Program-made: the position numbers and the translations under genes
The notes under the pieces: model-generated
Seen by the model: only the letters and a program-made list of their open reading frames with translations
The model's database searches: none
What the model was told of the DNA's origin: nothing
Part shown: positions 35,768 to 47,320 of the stretch, piece by piece
How positions within the stretch are numbered: position 1 is the stretch's first letter
Layout of the letters: every line of letters begins with the position of its first letter
Assembly (NCBI RefSeq): GCF_024763615.1
Contig: NC_077223.1
Coordinates: 1,240,001 to 1,304,000, forward strand
Reading direction: 5' to 3'
DNA length: 64,000 nt
Source: Phlebotomus papatasi
Taxonomy: Eukaryota; Arthropoda; Insecta; Diptera; Psychodidae

Positions 35768-36236
35768 ATGAAATCTGTGGCTAATTTTTTGGTTATCTGT
35801 GCAGTTTTTGCTTCAGTTTTGGTTTGTAATTTTGTAATTGTGAATTTTCCATTTGGCATATGTACTATTTGGGGTTTTACGATCACAGGGACGTCCTGGA
35901 ACTTTGACAGAGGATGTGGTAATGTTTAAGGATGAATGCATGAGGGAGACTAATATATCGTCTGATTTGCTGAGAAATTTTACTGAAGGAGACTATTCAG
36001 TTGAAAGACAAATTGGCTGCTATTCTGATTGTCTGTCCATCAAATTGGGATTCCTGCAAGATGATCGTACATTGAACACTAATGGTGTTATTGAAATGCT
36101 TTCAACCGAAATTCCCAGGGAGGCAGTGGATGAGTTTGTGAAAAAGTGTGCTGGAAAAATTGGGAAAAATCAGTGCGAAATTACCCTAAACTGGATAAAG
36201 TGCGATGCATCCGTTGCTAAGAAGATTTTCCAATAA
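35768..36236 (+). CDS. classical odorant-binding protein (PBP/GOBP family), two exons
   Basis: Small secreted carrier that binds hydrophobic ligands in sensillar lymph or other secretions. Exons 35768-35821 and 35889-36236 are joined by a 67-base GT-AG intron in phase 0, giving 133 residues. An in-frame ATG at 35853 lies inside the intron and is not the start; the ATG at 35768 supplies a signal peptide (Lys2, then a hydrophobic run to about residue 18, cleavage plausible after Ala15 or Gly19). Six cysteines at 35, 62, 66, 105, 114 and 123 give spacing C-X26-C-X3-C-X38-C-X8-C-X8-C, the classical OBP pattern (family knowledge: disulfides 1-3, 2-5, 4-6). Two N-glycosylation sequons are seen (Asn40, Asn48). 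Length is normal for the family. A TATA box, initiator and AATAAA bracket the gene. A broken paralogue lies downstream. The orthologue number cannot be assigned from sequence alone. Confidence 0.93.
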
Positions 36237-36322
36237 TTCGTTCATAAATAATGAGATGCTTGTGTTATACTCTTATACTCTGGGGAATGTTGATGTTTTT
36301 TTTTCATGAAAGTTTAATCAGA

Positions 36323-36328
36323 AATAAA
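36323..36328 (+). terminator. OBP poly(A) signal
   Basis: AATAAA lies 87 bases after the TAA stop of the OBP gene, with a T-rich stretch upstream and a GT-containing stretch just after. It is the only canonical hexamer close to the stop and predicts a 3' UTR of about 110 bases. Confidence 0.7.
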
Positions 36329-36437
36329 AAGAAATTATGGAATTTATTTAGAGGTTCTTTGTACTACATTATTTACTTAAACTCAAAAGTGTAGCAAAGA
36401 GTTCCAGTTTTGCAAAGTGGTCGAACTCGTGACTTAA

Positions 36438-36599
36438 CCCTTTAAGGACGAGAAGCTCTCCGCTGAGCGAAATTCAACGAAATCAAGTTTCCCTCGATAT
36501 TTTAGCCTAAATAAGAGATTTACGGTTAAAAAGAAATTTTCCCATCCCTAGGAGTCCTCGAAAACTATGGGTCATATATGACCCAATCGTCCTTAAAGG
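36438..36599. mobile_element. 162-bp piggyBac-like element, TTAA target
   Basis: TTAA precedes CCCTTTAAGGACGAG, and the right end reads CGTCCTTAAAGG; the right-hand TTAA is eroded. A 16-bp perfect palindrome GGGTCATATATGACCC sits near the right end. A relative with TTAA on both sides is at 52189-52327. It lies 110 bases past the OBP poly(A) signal. Confidence 0.7.
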
Positions 36600-36956
36600 T
36601 AGAAAAGCACAAAATTTTCCAGACGACTAGTTTACTCGTTTGCTCTGTTATTTTTTAAGGTTAAATAACTTAAATATATTTGTAATAATAAAAAAAATAT
36701 TTAGAGTACTAGTAAAAATTAAAACGATCAAAAATTAATTTTAAAAAATCTCATTCAATTTTTTGTCTTAAAGAATCTTGAAGACTGGTAAACAAAAACA
36801 ATAATTTTTATGAAAAAAATGTATTATTGTTTACTTTATTTTTAATTTTTATGATATTCATCGAAACAAATTTCGCATACTGGTAAGGTAACACTGAGAT
36901 AAGTGTCGCATGCCTCACAAATACTAATAAAAAATACTAATTAAAAATAGTTCGAT

Positions 36957-37207
36957 CACTGAGAAAAAAAGGAGTGCGATTAACTTTTTTTCCTCGTAAC
37001 TTTAACACTTTTTAGGTATAAATATATACCAACATTTTTAATGTTAATTTTACACCTTTTGAAGTGTAAAAGTAACATGACAAAGTGTAACTTTAACCCA
37101 TAATACACCTAAAAAGCATAATATTTACACCGGTTTCGGATCAATAACGCATGGTAAAATTAACATTTCCGGAATGTTATTTTAACTTTTTCGGATTTCT
37201 CTCAGTG
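36957..37207. mobile_element. 251-bp inverted-repeat element abutting the OBP pseudogene
   Basis: Ends CACTGAGAAAAAAAGGAGTG and GGATTTCTCTCAGTG are inverted, and internal arms (AAAGTGTTAAAG/CTTTAACACTTT type; AATGTTAATTTTAC) make it almost fully palindromic. The related copy is at 4874-5117. The pseudogene coding match begins at its right edge. Confidence 0.8.
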
Positions 37208-37436
37208 ATTGACAAACAAATTAGCTGCTATTCAGATTTTCTCTCCGTCAAATTGGGATTCCTGCAAGATGATAAGGCGTTGAACAATAATGGAATTATT
37301 GAAATATATTCAATAGGAATTCCTAGAAAAGCTGTGAACGAGCTTTTGCGTTAGTAGACGTGCTAAAAATCAATGCGAAATTTCTTTGAATTATTTAAAA
37401 TACGATGCATCTGTTACTAAGGGGATTTTTCAATAA
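37208..37436 (+). pseudogene. truncated, frameshifted OBP paralogue
   Basis: This stretch matches the second exon of the intact OBP about 1.2 kb upstream, from IDKQISCYSDFLSVKLGF through QDDKALNNNG to the C-terminal GIFQ and TAA. The N-terminal half, signal peptide and cysteine 1 are absent; the match begins right after the end of an inverted-repeat element (36957-37207). Cysteine 3 has become Phe and cysteine 6 Tyr. Two TAG codons at 37352-37357 and a deletion of about 11 bases near 37366 break the frame before cysteine 5. Similarity continues into the 3' UTR (matching runs around GGGAATG and the following ATGTTT), so this is a DNA-level tandem duplicate and not a retrocopy. Non-functional as a six-cysteine OBP. 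Confidence 0.88.
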
Positions 37437-37679
37437 TCTCGTTATAACCTTGTGAGACTTGAGAAACTTGTATTACTCTCATGCTCTCGGGAATGGTGAT
37501 GTTTATGCACGAAATTTCCACAGAATGCAAATGACTGCATGCAACAAAATATTTACTCTAGGGTCTATTTAGATGAACAATATTTGTTTTAAAATTTATG
37601 TCTAAATTGTCAACTTCATGTAGGAAAATTAATATAATGTAGTTGAGATTTTTGACTTAAAGCTTGAGAACTAAAAATT

Positions 37680-38080
37680 GAGAATAGATGCCACCGCCAC
37701 TCATGGAAAGGAACAGTGCCTTCACGCGGGGGAAAGACTTGTCAGTGCTACTGAAGTCTCTGAAATTGAAAATATTTTTTATGTAAACAATTTTTTTTTA
37801 TAACTTTTTAGTCAATTCGTGCTTCTTGATTTAGAGTCGAGACTAAAAAAAATTGAGAACAGTCGGCAGTGCCACTTGCGGCAGAAAATAGTGCCCTCTC
37901 GCGGGGGAAAGAGTTGCCAGTGCTACTGAACTCTCGGAAACTGAAAATATTTTTTATGTAAATAATTTTTTTTGATAAGTTTTTAGTCAATTCGTGCTTC
38001 TTGATTTGTGGTCGAGACGAAAAAAATTGAGAACAGTCGGCAGTGCCACTTACGGCAGAAAACAGTGCCCTCGCGCGGTA
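37680..38080. repeat. tandem repeat, 174-175 bp unit, 2.3 copies
   Basis: Units begin GAGAAYAGTCGGCAGTGCCA at 37680 (diverged), 37855 and 38029, and contain GGGGGAAAGAGTTGCCAGTG and TTAGTCAATTCGTGCTTCTT. Spacing is 175 then 174 bases. A related fragment occurs near 52780-52935. Confidence 0.85.
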
Positions 38081-38109
38081 TAAAAATTCACCGGTATTTT
38101 AATTGTAAT

Positions 38110-39330
38110 TTTTTATATGTCTATATCTTCATTTTGAATTTAAAATTAAACCAGGTATCTCTCTCGAGTTGGGAGTTATGCGAATAAGTGAATCAGGAAT
38201 TCTTTGAGTAGGAAAAAGAATTATGCAATACTTAATTTCAATAACATAACTCTCTAAAGTTCTTCACTGATTATATCAAACAATCAACTTTTCTCTTTAG
38301 CTATATTATTTCGATACATGCCCCAGAAGTTTTTCTCTCGACTTTTCCAGTCTCGTAAAAGTGTTTGCAGAATTTTCCGGAAGTATCCTGCAGTGCTGTG
38401 CAAAATTCGTTAAATTTCCATCAAACTTAATTCCTCTAATGTGCTTTTAAGTTCACTGAGTGAAGTGTTTGAATGGTGGATTTTAGCTATCATTCTGTGC
38501 TTTTATGGTAATTCTTCTGTACTACTTATTATTAAATATGAATGAACTCAATATTAGGGTATTTTGAGATTATTGTTATTTTTCTACTTCCATTTACTCT
38601 ACCTCATTCTAAATTTATTTGGGTGTATTTCTTTGGGTTATTCGCTAAAGCTTCATATGAAAGACAATTCTCGTCCTTCACAATTCATTCAGTGAATTAT
38701 TGAAGAGTAGAAAATGAAAGTTGTAAACATTCGTGAACATATTTTACGGCCTAGGACGCAAAGGAAGTTGAGGTGCAAGGGGAATGATGCGTAAGTGAGA
38801 GAAAACATGAGGAGATTATTAATAAAAGCGTCAGATGGAAAGCTTTTCTTTTTCCACCCCCTCAAAGACACGTTTGGCTCATCTTCGGCTCAAGGGCAAT
38901 ATTAATAAATTCAGAAACAATTTCCACCCACTGGAAAGGCGGAGACGGATGTGGAATAAAGTGTAAATCTGCTTTTATTTGTGGCAACATGTTTTGTTAG
39001 GGGTTGTTAAGGGGTGTATATTTTGCTTTACAACATATCTTCAGTATTTCAACCAGAAAACGGTGTAATAACATTGAAATATTTCATATTCCGATATTAA
39101 TTTGCAGACTTCTGCTAAACCATTTTTTAAAAATGCCCTTGAATTATTCCGAATAACGCTTTTTTGAGGTCAAATATTGTTCAGATCTAGAAAGTGCACT
39201 TTGCTACTGAAAGTCAAAGTCTGTAGTTGAGTAAAATCAAATAAAGGACTTTAGCGCCTAAAATTCAATAGACTAAATAGTTACTAACTCAATTAAAGAC
39301 CAGTAGGGTAAGGGCTCATAATTTTGACCA
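38110..39330. other. non-coding stretch, no supported gene
   Basis: AT-rich unique-looking DNA; nothing recognised. Confidence 0.45.
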
Positions 39331-39399
39331 GTCTGCTTATAAGCATCTAATAATGCTTATAAGCTTATAAGCAGCTTATAAGCATAAATCTACAGATTC

Positions 39400-40580
39400 T
39401 CGGCAGAATTTCTGCATAGGAAATCTGCATAGTCTCCATTGTCTCAACAAAAATATTGTTGATTTATCAATAAACTGCAGAATTTACGAAGAAAATGGTA
39501 TGCTCTGCTTAACAAGCATTACCCATTAAACATTTTAGATAACTAAAAAGATGCGAGCAAAAATACTAATTTCTTAAAAATCGCGAATGGAATGATACAA
39601 AAAACACGAAAATTTAGAAAGATATCATTTTACTATATTTTCTACTTATAACACGGCATCGCAGAATTCTTTATTTTATATAAACGTTGTGATATCACTA
39701 AGAATCACTCTATTAAATTTTCCAAACTTCAGTGAAAAATATTCCATCTTTTCAGACACAGCTGTCTGGAAAGTCTGGAATGTAGAAAAAATCTACAGAA
39801 AATCGGCAAAATATCTACAGAAATTCGTCAGAGTATGAACCAGGATTCGTCAGAGAATCTGCAAATCTTGACGAATCTTGGCCCAAGCCCAAATAAAATT
39901 CGTAGGAATATCTACAGATTTATCAGCAGATTTTTGGCAGAGGTGTAGATATTTTCTGCAGAAATCTGAAAGCTATCTGTCGAAATTATTTGACGGAATG
40001 TGTTTCAATGGAATGCAGAAATTCTGCAGAAATTCCGCAGATATTTCGCAGATATTTCGCATATTCCGCAGATATTCCGCAGAAACTCCACAACAATTAC
40101 AAAAGCATCCCTAAAATTGCACTAGTAAAAACAAAAGGGTCAAATTAATCCTTTTACGAAAAAATGGATCATATTTGATCATTTGAAAGGTTCACTTGTA
40201 TCTTTTGAAATTTTATATGCACATTTATCACGTTAGATTATGTTTTATCGTGAACTTATTATTCAGTTCATATTTCTGTCATCTGAGCAAGAACTAAAGA
40301 TGTCTTTTTCATTGTTTTTATTCGTTTATTCCAGAGTTAAATAGGTGTCAAAACAGTGATCCTTTCAAGGGATCCTCGGTGACCCTTTCATTTTTACCAG
40401 TGTGTAAGTTAGATCCCTAACTGCGGAATTTCTGTGGAATTTCAGCAGAATATCTGCAGAATTTCTGTGGAAATTCCACATAATTTCCTTAAAATTTCTG
40501 GGGAATTTCTGCGGAATTTTCACAGAATAACTTCGGAATTTCTGCGGAATTTCCGCCGAATTTCCGCCGAATTTCTCTAG
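39400..40580. repeat. low-complexity fold-back of TCTGCAGAAATTCCGCAG units
   Basis: Degenerate units of AGAAATTCTGCAGAAATTCC type fill 39740-40090, and the complement (GGAATTTCTGCGGAATTTCC) fills 40415-40580. A separate inverted-repeat element (40120-40402) sits between the arms. Open frames here (78 and 96 codons) follow from the repeat. Confidence 0.7.
40120..40402. mobile_element. 283-bp element with CACTRGTAAAAA ends
   Basis: CACTAGTAAAAACAAAAGGG is inverted as CCCTTTCATTTTTACCAGTG. GGATCATATTTGATC and AAGGGATCC motifs occur inside. The CACTRG end suggests a hAT-type element; the target duplication is not evident. Confidence 0.65.
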
Positions 40581-40805
40581 CTTTGCGGCCTCTACCGCTA
40601 CGCGGAGATATCTCATCTCGGCAGCTTGTATTTTTGATCTTATACATGCGGTCATTGCCCAAATGTCATGAACATAGGTGAGAATATAGGAATGAATACA
40701 GCTTTGAAAACCGATAATGTAGCCGAACGACTAAGCTTGGTCTTCCTCAATACGCTTCTGCCAAGCTCCTTCATTACTGCAGAAGCTTGACCGATTCACG
40801 ACGAT

Positions 40806-41160
40806 TGAATTGAATTTGAATTTGAATTTTATTCATGCCCAAAAATACAGAGTACTTGCATAGGACTATATTATAAATGTTGTCTTAATATAAATTGAGT
40901 TTGTATCTAATTCGGAAAAATATAATATTAGCGGATGAGAAATCAAGAAAAAAAAGTTACAAGTGTTTTAGATTATTATTAATTAACATTTTGAGATTAT
41001 TGATATTTAAATGATCGTTTAAGTGAAGTCTTGCTTGAAATTTATTGTAAAGTGATACTGTAGAAAATGTTACTGAGTTTAATCCATATTTTGTTGTAAC
41101 TGGTTTGGAAATGTCTATAGTGTTATATTTTCTAGTATTGTTTTTTGTTACATTAGAGTG
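40806..41160 (-). pseudogene. 3' end of a CR1/Jockey-type non-LTR retrotransposon
   Basis: The minus-strand frame 41160-40957 reads HSNVTKNNTRKYN, then KPVTTKYGLNSVTFSTVSLY, then NKFQARLHLNDHLNINNLK and a TAA. The Y-G-x-x-S ... S-x-x-L-Y-N-K pattern followed by a short helical tail is typical of the C-terminus of CR1-group reverse transcriptases. It is followed by a 3' UTR and an (AAATTC)n tail after an ATAAAATTC signal (40806-40835). A stop (TAG) immediately upstream at 41161 breaks the frame. Confidence 0.65.
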
Positions 41161-41846
41161 CTAATTGTTCCAAATGTAACCCATGGATGTGAGCTGTTCT
41201 TTAGAACGTTCAGTACACATTGAGTGGTCCAATATTGTCTGATATTGGAACTTAATTATTATTACACTTATTGGACTTCGCAAATATGATCATATCTACG
41301 CATTTACGGACTCGGTATCCATTACTCGGTAATGGATGCCCGTGCAGTGGATTTCTTCGCCAGACTTCTTTTTGTGGTTGCTCGATAATCTTCCAGGTCT
41401 TCGTGTCTTCGTGTCCCCATGTGCCTGAATCAGAGAATCATAATTTTCGAAACTTTACTAATGCTTTGCCCAGGGAGGGAAACAGGGGGTTTAGGGTTTA
41501 TCTTGAATCATGTGACCTACGTCACCTTGTCCTAGCTTTATGTGTAGGACCATTCTCTGTACTGTACAGTGGACAGTGTGCCCCAATCTTTGTTAATGCT
41601 TACCCTTATTAAAAGAGTTTTTTTTTTAAATGTTTTTCAAGACTTTGTGCATATTTCCAAACTGAGTGATTGAGTAGAACACAATGCTTCACAGTTATAA
41701 CTATATTATTCGATTATAGAAAAGGAACAGAAAATGTAATAAGGGATTAATGTATGAGTGTCGCGAAATAATGGCAACCCTTATCACCTTTGACTTGGAA
41801 GATTCCTAATGCTCTCAATTTTGTAGAACATAATAACTATCCAGTA

Positions 41847-42063
41847 GGGGGAAGTGGGGCTATATTGAGCTGTGGGGTTACATTGATATTCGATTTTTTC
41901 TCATAATTCTAAAGGAAACTTTGCCTTAACGTAATATAATTTAGATAGACAAAACAATTGTGAATCCAAATAAAACAATTATAAAGATCAGCTGCCTTTA
42001 GAAATATGCGAAAAAATTGTATATCAATTTAGCCCCACAGCTCAATATAGCCCCACTTCCCCC
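41847..42063. mobile_element. 217-bp TA-target element, GGGGGAAGTGGGGC ends
   Basis: GGGGGAAGTGGGGCTATATT and its inverted partner GCCCCACTTCCCCC with TA on both sides; the inversion extends over GAGCTGTGGGG. Member of the GGGG-ended family. Confidence 0.8.
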
Positions 42064-42069
42064 TATAAA

Positions 42070-43930
42070 TAAAATTTAAAAAAAGGTCAGAAAAACTGTC
42101 AATCAAAATATTGTCACGATAGAAAGTCTTATTGTCTTTGATGGGTCTTCCGGCTCTTTCTCCAAATAAAAAAAATGTACCTTTGGCCAAATCACTTCTA
42201 TTTGAATTTTCGGTAATGTTCTACCCTCTTTTTCTTCTTGGTAAATTCCATCTAATAGCACATCTATTATGCATACCAATCTGTTTGTCTAAGCAAAATT
42301 ACCATACGGTGGAATTCGATTTTGTGACTGGGCTGTTAAGTGGCCCTATTGTGCTGTCTCACCTTGGGTTATAGTGCAACCCTTTGGGCGCTGGGAAGTC
42401 TTTGCATAATTTTCGCTGAAGCCTTGAATGGTGTAAGAAGTGAAAATCCCACAAGTTTGAGGTATATTTCGATTCTATGCCAGGTTGTATTGTGTGAGGG
42501 GATAGAGACAATGCTGGGTGACCTACATTTTATCGCGCTGCTTTCTCCTGGGGTCGGGTTTTCTCCCTTAGACACAATCAACGTCATCATCACCCATCGT
42601 CATCATCATTGGGATGCGGATTAATGGGAGCCTCCGGAGGTGGGTGACAAATCCACCTCTCATGTAAAATTGAAAGGGCGTACGAAGGAGAATCTTGAGG
42701 TGGGATTGAGGTGGATTTTACGTGCCTCTAGTGAATGGCTTAACCAGTAAAATGTGACGCTGAATTGCAAACATTATTCCATGCGTGTGCTCTACTGCCG
42801 ACACTACTCTTTTGTCACCAGTAGAGCAATATGGGAAAATCTCGTTAGTCTACTAAATCCCATGATGATACTGTGTATAAAAATAACGCATAATTTTGCT
42901 CTGTATTACTTTCAATCATCTCTCAATTAGCATTATTTTGTCGAGAGATTATGGAGGAAATTCTGTATCACTCAACCGTATTAATCAATTTTCGAATGCG
43001 ATTACGGATCCTATGTATACGGAATAATAATTATTGTGGATTTTATTCTTTTAATTTTACGAAATATAAAATTACACTGAATGCTAATGGGATATTGGAC
43101 AGATTTTTAGATTGTCGAGTGTACGATCTATTTAACAATTGTTTGCTTAGGCGATCTACGGTCCTACTGAAAAGTCCAGTTCTTTTGTTGCTCTTTCTCC
43201 ATTATAAGGTAAAATTTGAAATTCCGAAGAATGCAGAATTCGGACAAACAAATTTGGAGTTTAGAGATCTCTCTTAAAACTTGATGAAAAAAGAAATAGG
43301 GGACCTGTACCAAATTTCGGCCAGCTTGCAACTTCGGCCACTGCTTTTGTTCCCCTAATAGGTTTATAAGTGCAAAATAAATAAGTGATAATCTATGTAG
43401 TTTTAACTGTATTATTAGATCCTTTATCAACTAAATTATTCCATAATAGTTATATTGTGTATAAGGCCTTGGACCTATAAGCATTAGCTGGATTATTAAC
43501 AGTCACCAGGGTTGTGCTTTTACCTAGTAAAAAAATATTTTTTTACATTTTACATGTAAAAAATATGTAAAGTGTAAAAAAGGAGAATTAAGCATTTTTG
43601 AATCTTTTAAACATTTCCTGTAAGCAATATCAATATTGATATTGCTTACGAGGAATATCAAGAAAACATTCTTGGGAAAGCCATGAACAATATTTTGTTA
43701 TGGAAGCCTATAGATGTGAAGTAAGTCAGCGATTTTGTACACATAAAACATACTCTCTGTGGTAAAATAACATTACTATTTTCTAATTAATCGTTCTTCT
43801 TCCACTGATAGGTATTTGAGAATGTTGCCTGTATTAAATCCTCAACATGTTGATTTTTTTACCTTTAACGTATAATAGAACCAAAATTAATATTGTTAGT
43901 AAACATGTAAAGCGATGAGACTACTAACCA
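42070..43930. other. non-coding stretch with a repeat fragment
   Basis: Frames of 74-108 codons have no family signal. A fragment matching the GGCCAGCTTGCAACTTCGGC part of the 57855 element is at 43300-43360. ATCAATATTGATATTG palindrome near 43630. Confidence 0.45.
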
Positions 43931-43944
43931 AATTCAATACTTTT

Positions 43945-44275
43945 GCTGCTCATTTTAAACTTTTTACTGACCATTTTTTATTTTTTACTGACCACTTTTT
44001 GTTTTTTACTGATCATCTTTTACTTTTTACTGATCATGTTTTATTTTTCACTGATCACTTTTTACTTTTTACTGATCATGTTTAATTTTTTGTTGACCAC
44101 TTTTCATTTTTTACCGACCGTTTTTAATAAAGTACTGCTCTTTTTTTTTAATTTTTTATTGATCTTTTTAAATTTTTTGCTGCCCTTTTTTATTTTTAAC
44201 TGACCATTTTTTATTTTTTACTGATCATTTCGAATTTTTTGCTGACCAATTTTGACTTTTTACTGCTCGTTTATC
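43945..44275. repeat. 21-bp minisatellite, about 15 copies
   Basis: Units of TTTTTACTGATCATNTTTTA recur with exact 21-base spacing (43966, 43987, 44008, 44029, 44050, 44071 and so on), with one 24-base spacing near 44150. Because 21 is a multiple of three, an 86-codon frame of 7-residue repeats stays open; it is not a gene. Confidence 0.9.
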
Positions 44276-44734
44276 CAATTCCAAAAAAATACTGTTTAAT
44301 AATTTCTTATAGTATAATATACATAGGTTAATTTTAACAGACTTTGATATAATGACACGTAAAAGAATTTGCGATTTATTATATTTGTAACATTTGCAAT
44401 AATTGCAATGTAAATATAATACAGTGATATATTGTCTACATTACTGATTATCATTTATTCAGAAATTCAAGTGCTTCAAATAGAAGGGTTGATCAAGAAT
44501 TATTTAGCTGTTTTTGTGTATTGAAAAAGTCAATCAAAACTCCAGGAGGGCAGGAAAAATTAAGGACTTTGTGTTCGTAATACATGGGGTTAAAACACAC
44601 AACGCAAAAAATAAAGCCGCAATATATATTTTTAAAGGCATAGAACTGGCACTGCTTCAGCATAAAACGGTTAATATTATGTTCAAATCCCGTAAAGATT
44701 AGGCTTAAAATGATTTCACTTGCATGTAACACAC

Positions 44735-44832
44735 TCATAGCTTCAACACGAAAGGGTTAAAATTGGAAATAAAGAGCGCACAGCTTCAACACAAAACGGT
44801 TAAAATTGAATATAAAATCCTCACAGCTTTCG
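44735..44832. repeat. 43-bp tandem repeat, two full copies plus partials
   Basis: GCTTCAACACRAAASGGTTA starts at 44740 and 44783, with a further start at 44826 and a diverged unit near 44655. Each unit continues AAATTGRAWATAAA. Confidence 0.75.
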
Positions 44833-45149
44833 AATGAATCGTTTAGCAATTTAGATCGTTTTTACTCGGGTTCTGTGCAGATTTTATTAAAAATCCATAT
44901 ATATCCATATGTTTTTAGAATATTATCACAGAAACATTCATTACCACAGAATCAGTGTTAGCAAGGAAACACTGATTTTCTTCATGAACAGTGTTTTCTG
45001 GATTGTGATGTTTTGGACAAGGTATATAGCAAAATCCCAAAAAAATTATCGTTTTGAAGAGAGCAGGAAGTTTTAAAGGTTAGAGGTTTTTCTACTATGT
45101 AAAAAATGATGTAAAATGTAAAATATAAAAAATTCGCCCAACCCTGACA

Positions 45150-45715
45150 GTCACGGTTCTGGCCAAAATCCCAAAATCTCAAATTTCGAAAGCGAAGATA
45201 TCGAAGAAACAAAATCCAGAATGGGTCGAAATTTCGAATAAGTCAAAATTTCGAAAAGACAAAATCTCAAAAACTAAAATTCCGAATGGTCATAACCCTG
45301 AAAGAGACACAATTATACAGATGTTAATCTGTAGAATTGTTGTAATTGATTCTTAAACTTTCTTAAATTAGGAATTTTGGCTATTTCGGAAACTTGGCGT
45401 TTGGAATTTTGGCTTCCGGAGTTTTGCACTTCGAGATTTTGGTTTTCAAGATTTTGGTTTTCGGAACTTTGACTTTTAGAGATCTTTGCTATTCGGCATT
45501 TCGAACCATTCGGGATTTTAACCTTTGCAGAATTTGTGAGTTCGTTTTTTTAGCTTCCGGGATTTTGGCTTTCCAGATTTTGGCGTTGGTAATTTTAGTT
45601 TTCCGGTATTTTGGCTCGTCAAGATTTTAGCTATTCGGGATTTTAACCCATTCAAGATTTTGGAGTTTTTAGGATTTTTGCGTTCCATATTTTAGTTCCC
45701 GGAATCTTAGCTTTC
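45150..45715. repeat. degenerate fold-back of GGATTTTGGCTTTTCGG units
   Basis: The right half (45375-45715) contains over fifteen units of about 20 bp such as TTCCGGGATTTTGGCTTTCC. The left half (45150-45300) contains the complement (CAAAATTTCGAAAAGACAAA). Together they form an imperfect inverted array. Confidence 0.7.
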
Positions 45716-45729
45716 TATATTTGGACCTA

Positions 45730-47320
45730 ATTATCTTATCTGTGTCATAATAATTGAATAGCAGACAACAGAACAAACTGATTTAATTTACTCAAAAGCG
45801 TTTCCAAATTCCAGAAAATGGGTTTGGGTTAGTACCGGTAGTGAATCGATTAAAAACCGGAAATTGATTTTCTACTGCAACTCCTACTATTATGTTTCAG
45901 TTTAAATTCTTTGCTGAACTAAAACAAAAAACCTATTTGAATCACTGAGTGGCAAAAGGAAAGTCAAACATAAACAAATCCTTTATATCAACAAGACTTC
46001 CAACATTGCAACAAAAGTTCTATATGCCTACACTCGAATAAAAGGAAAATACTTGGAAACATAAAATCAAATTGAAATATGCAGTGCATGTTCCTTTGTT
46101 CACATTTTCTATTGTTCGCTGACAATATTAAGTGAAACACCTCTGTCTCTTGGTATCCAAATGCAAATGTCTCTCCCGCAATTCTACCGTGTTAAACTTG
46201 AGGAATACGGAATGTCCTGTAAAGAGCAAATTTCCATTATTTTTTCTTCCCTTCGAATATTAAATTTCATATTACGTAGACAATAAATTATTCATTGAAT
46301 GTTTCTCTGTGGGAGTCACACGAAATTCTTCAGAGAATTTCCATCCAATTATGGAAAAGTTGCAGCATCTTTTCTAATGCTATTTCTTCTTTTACGAGCA
46401 AAAAAGAAAGTCATTCTTCGTTGCTCTGGGAGATTACTTTTGTCTTTTAAAAAATACCAACAAAGATTGTTTCTGCAAAAGTTGATGTTGTTATTATAGA
46501 AGTTTGATTAAAGCAGTAGAAGTCTTAAAAAAAACGAAATTTTGATGATTCTGCGGGTATTCTTTGTAAGACAATTTCTCTACTTATTCTTTTGCATTTA
46601 GGAGTGAAACGTACTATGCGTTGAATACCAAGCACTACTTTTTAAATACTAATTTACTTTAAAATACTAATTTTAAGGAGTTATTCAACATTCAACTATT
46701 TAAAAAATATTTATGAAAATAAGACAAACATCAGTACTTAGCGAATAGCGATATTAATATGTCATGACTAAACCTTAACACTAAGTACTTAATTAAGTAC
46801 CTTGTTGACGGTTTAGGCCGTCTTGAGACCTAAGCTTTAGTCCAGTTCCCGTCCCGATGGTATTTGAAGTTTAAAATAGCATGCAATTTTATTAGTTTTT
46901 TCAAAATTTAATGGATCACTGGTTAATTATGTGTCCATCGCATTCTTTAATCCAGTGTCCGCTTTTTGTCACCATTTGTCGCTAGTGTCGCCCATAAAAT
47001 GCTTGAATTAAGGACTGAATGAGTAATTATCAAGGACTTATTTTATACACTTGGACAAAACCCGTTTTTAAGAGCATGGGCAATGCCATTAATTATGGCA
47101 TTGTGCTAGTAGTTTACCTTGTGTTAGCTGGGACCTGTCAAAGAATCAGGCCTAGTCTAACCATTTCAAGATTTATTACCGATCAAATTTTTTTTCACTT
47201 TCTGTTTTTTTTATGATTTTGACCTTATATTACTTAGTAATTATCACTTCTTGACTTATTTTTAACATTTATTTTTTTTATGATTGCCTCTCTATTCATA
47301 TTTTTGACAGAAAGAAAATA
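45730..47320. other. non-coding stretch, no supported gene
   Basis: AT-rich; a block near 46790-46930 resembles the decayed repeat at 7700-8060. No exon found. Confidence 0.45.

Noticed and set aside
35853..35888. In-frame ATG giving an OBP with N-terminus MAYVLFGVLRSQ
   Set aside because: This lies inside the 67-base intron; the upstream exon at 35768 gives a proper signal peptide and matches the promoter.
41271..41612. 113-codon frame with eight cysteines
   Set aside because: Directly beside a retrotransposon 3' relic, includes a GGTATCCATTACTCGGTAAT palindrome, and cysteine spacing fits no family I know.
42132..42624. Overlapping frames of 74-94 codons on both strands
   Set aside because: No domain, no splice support, frames shadow one another.
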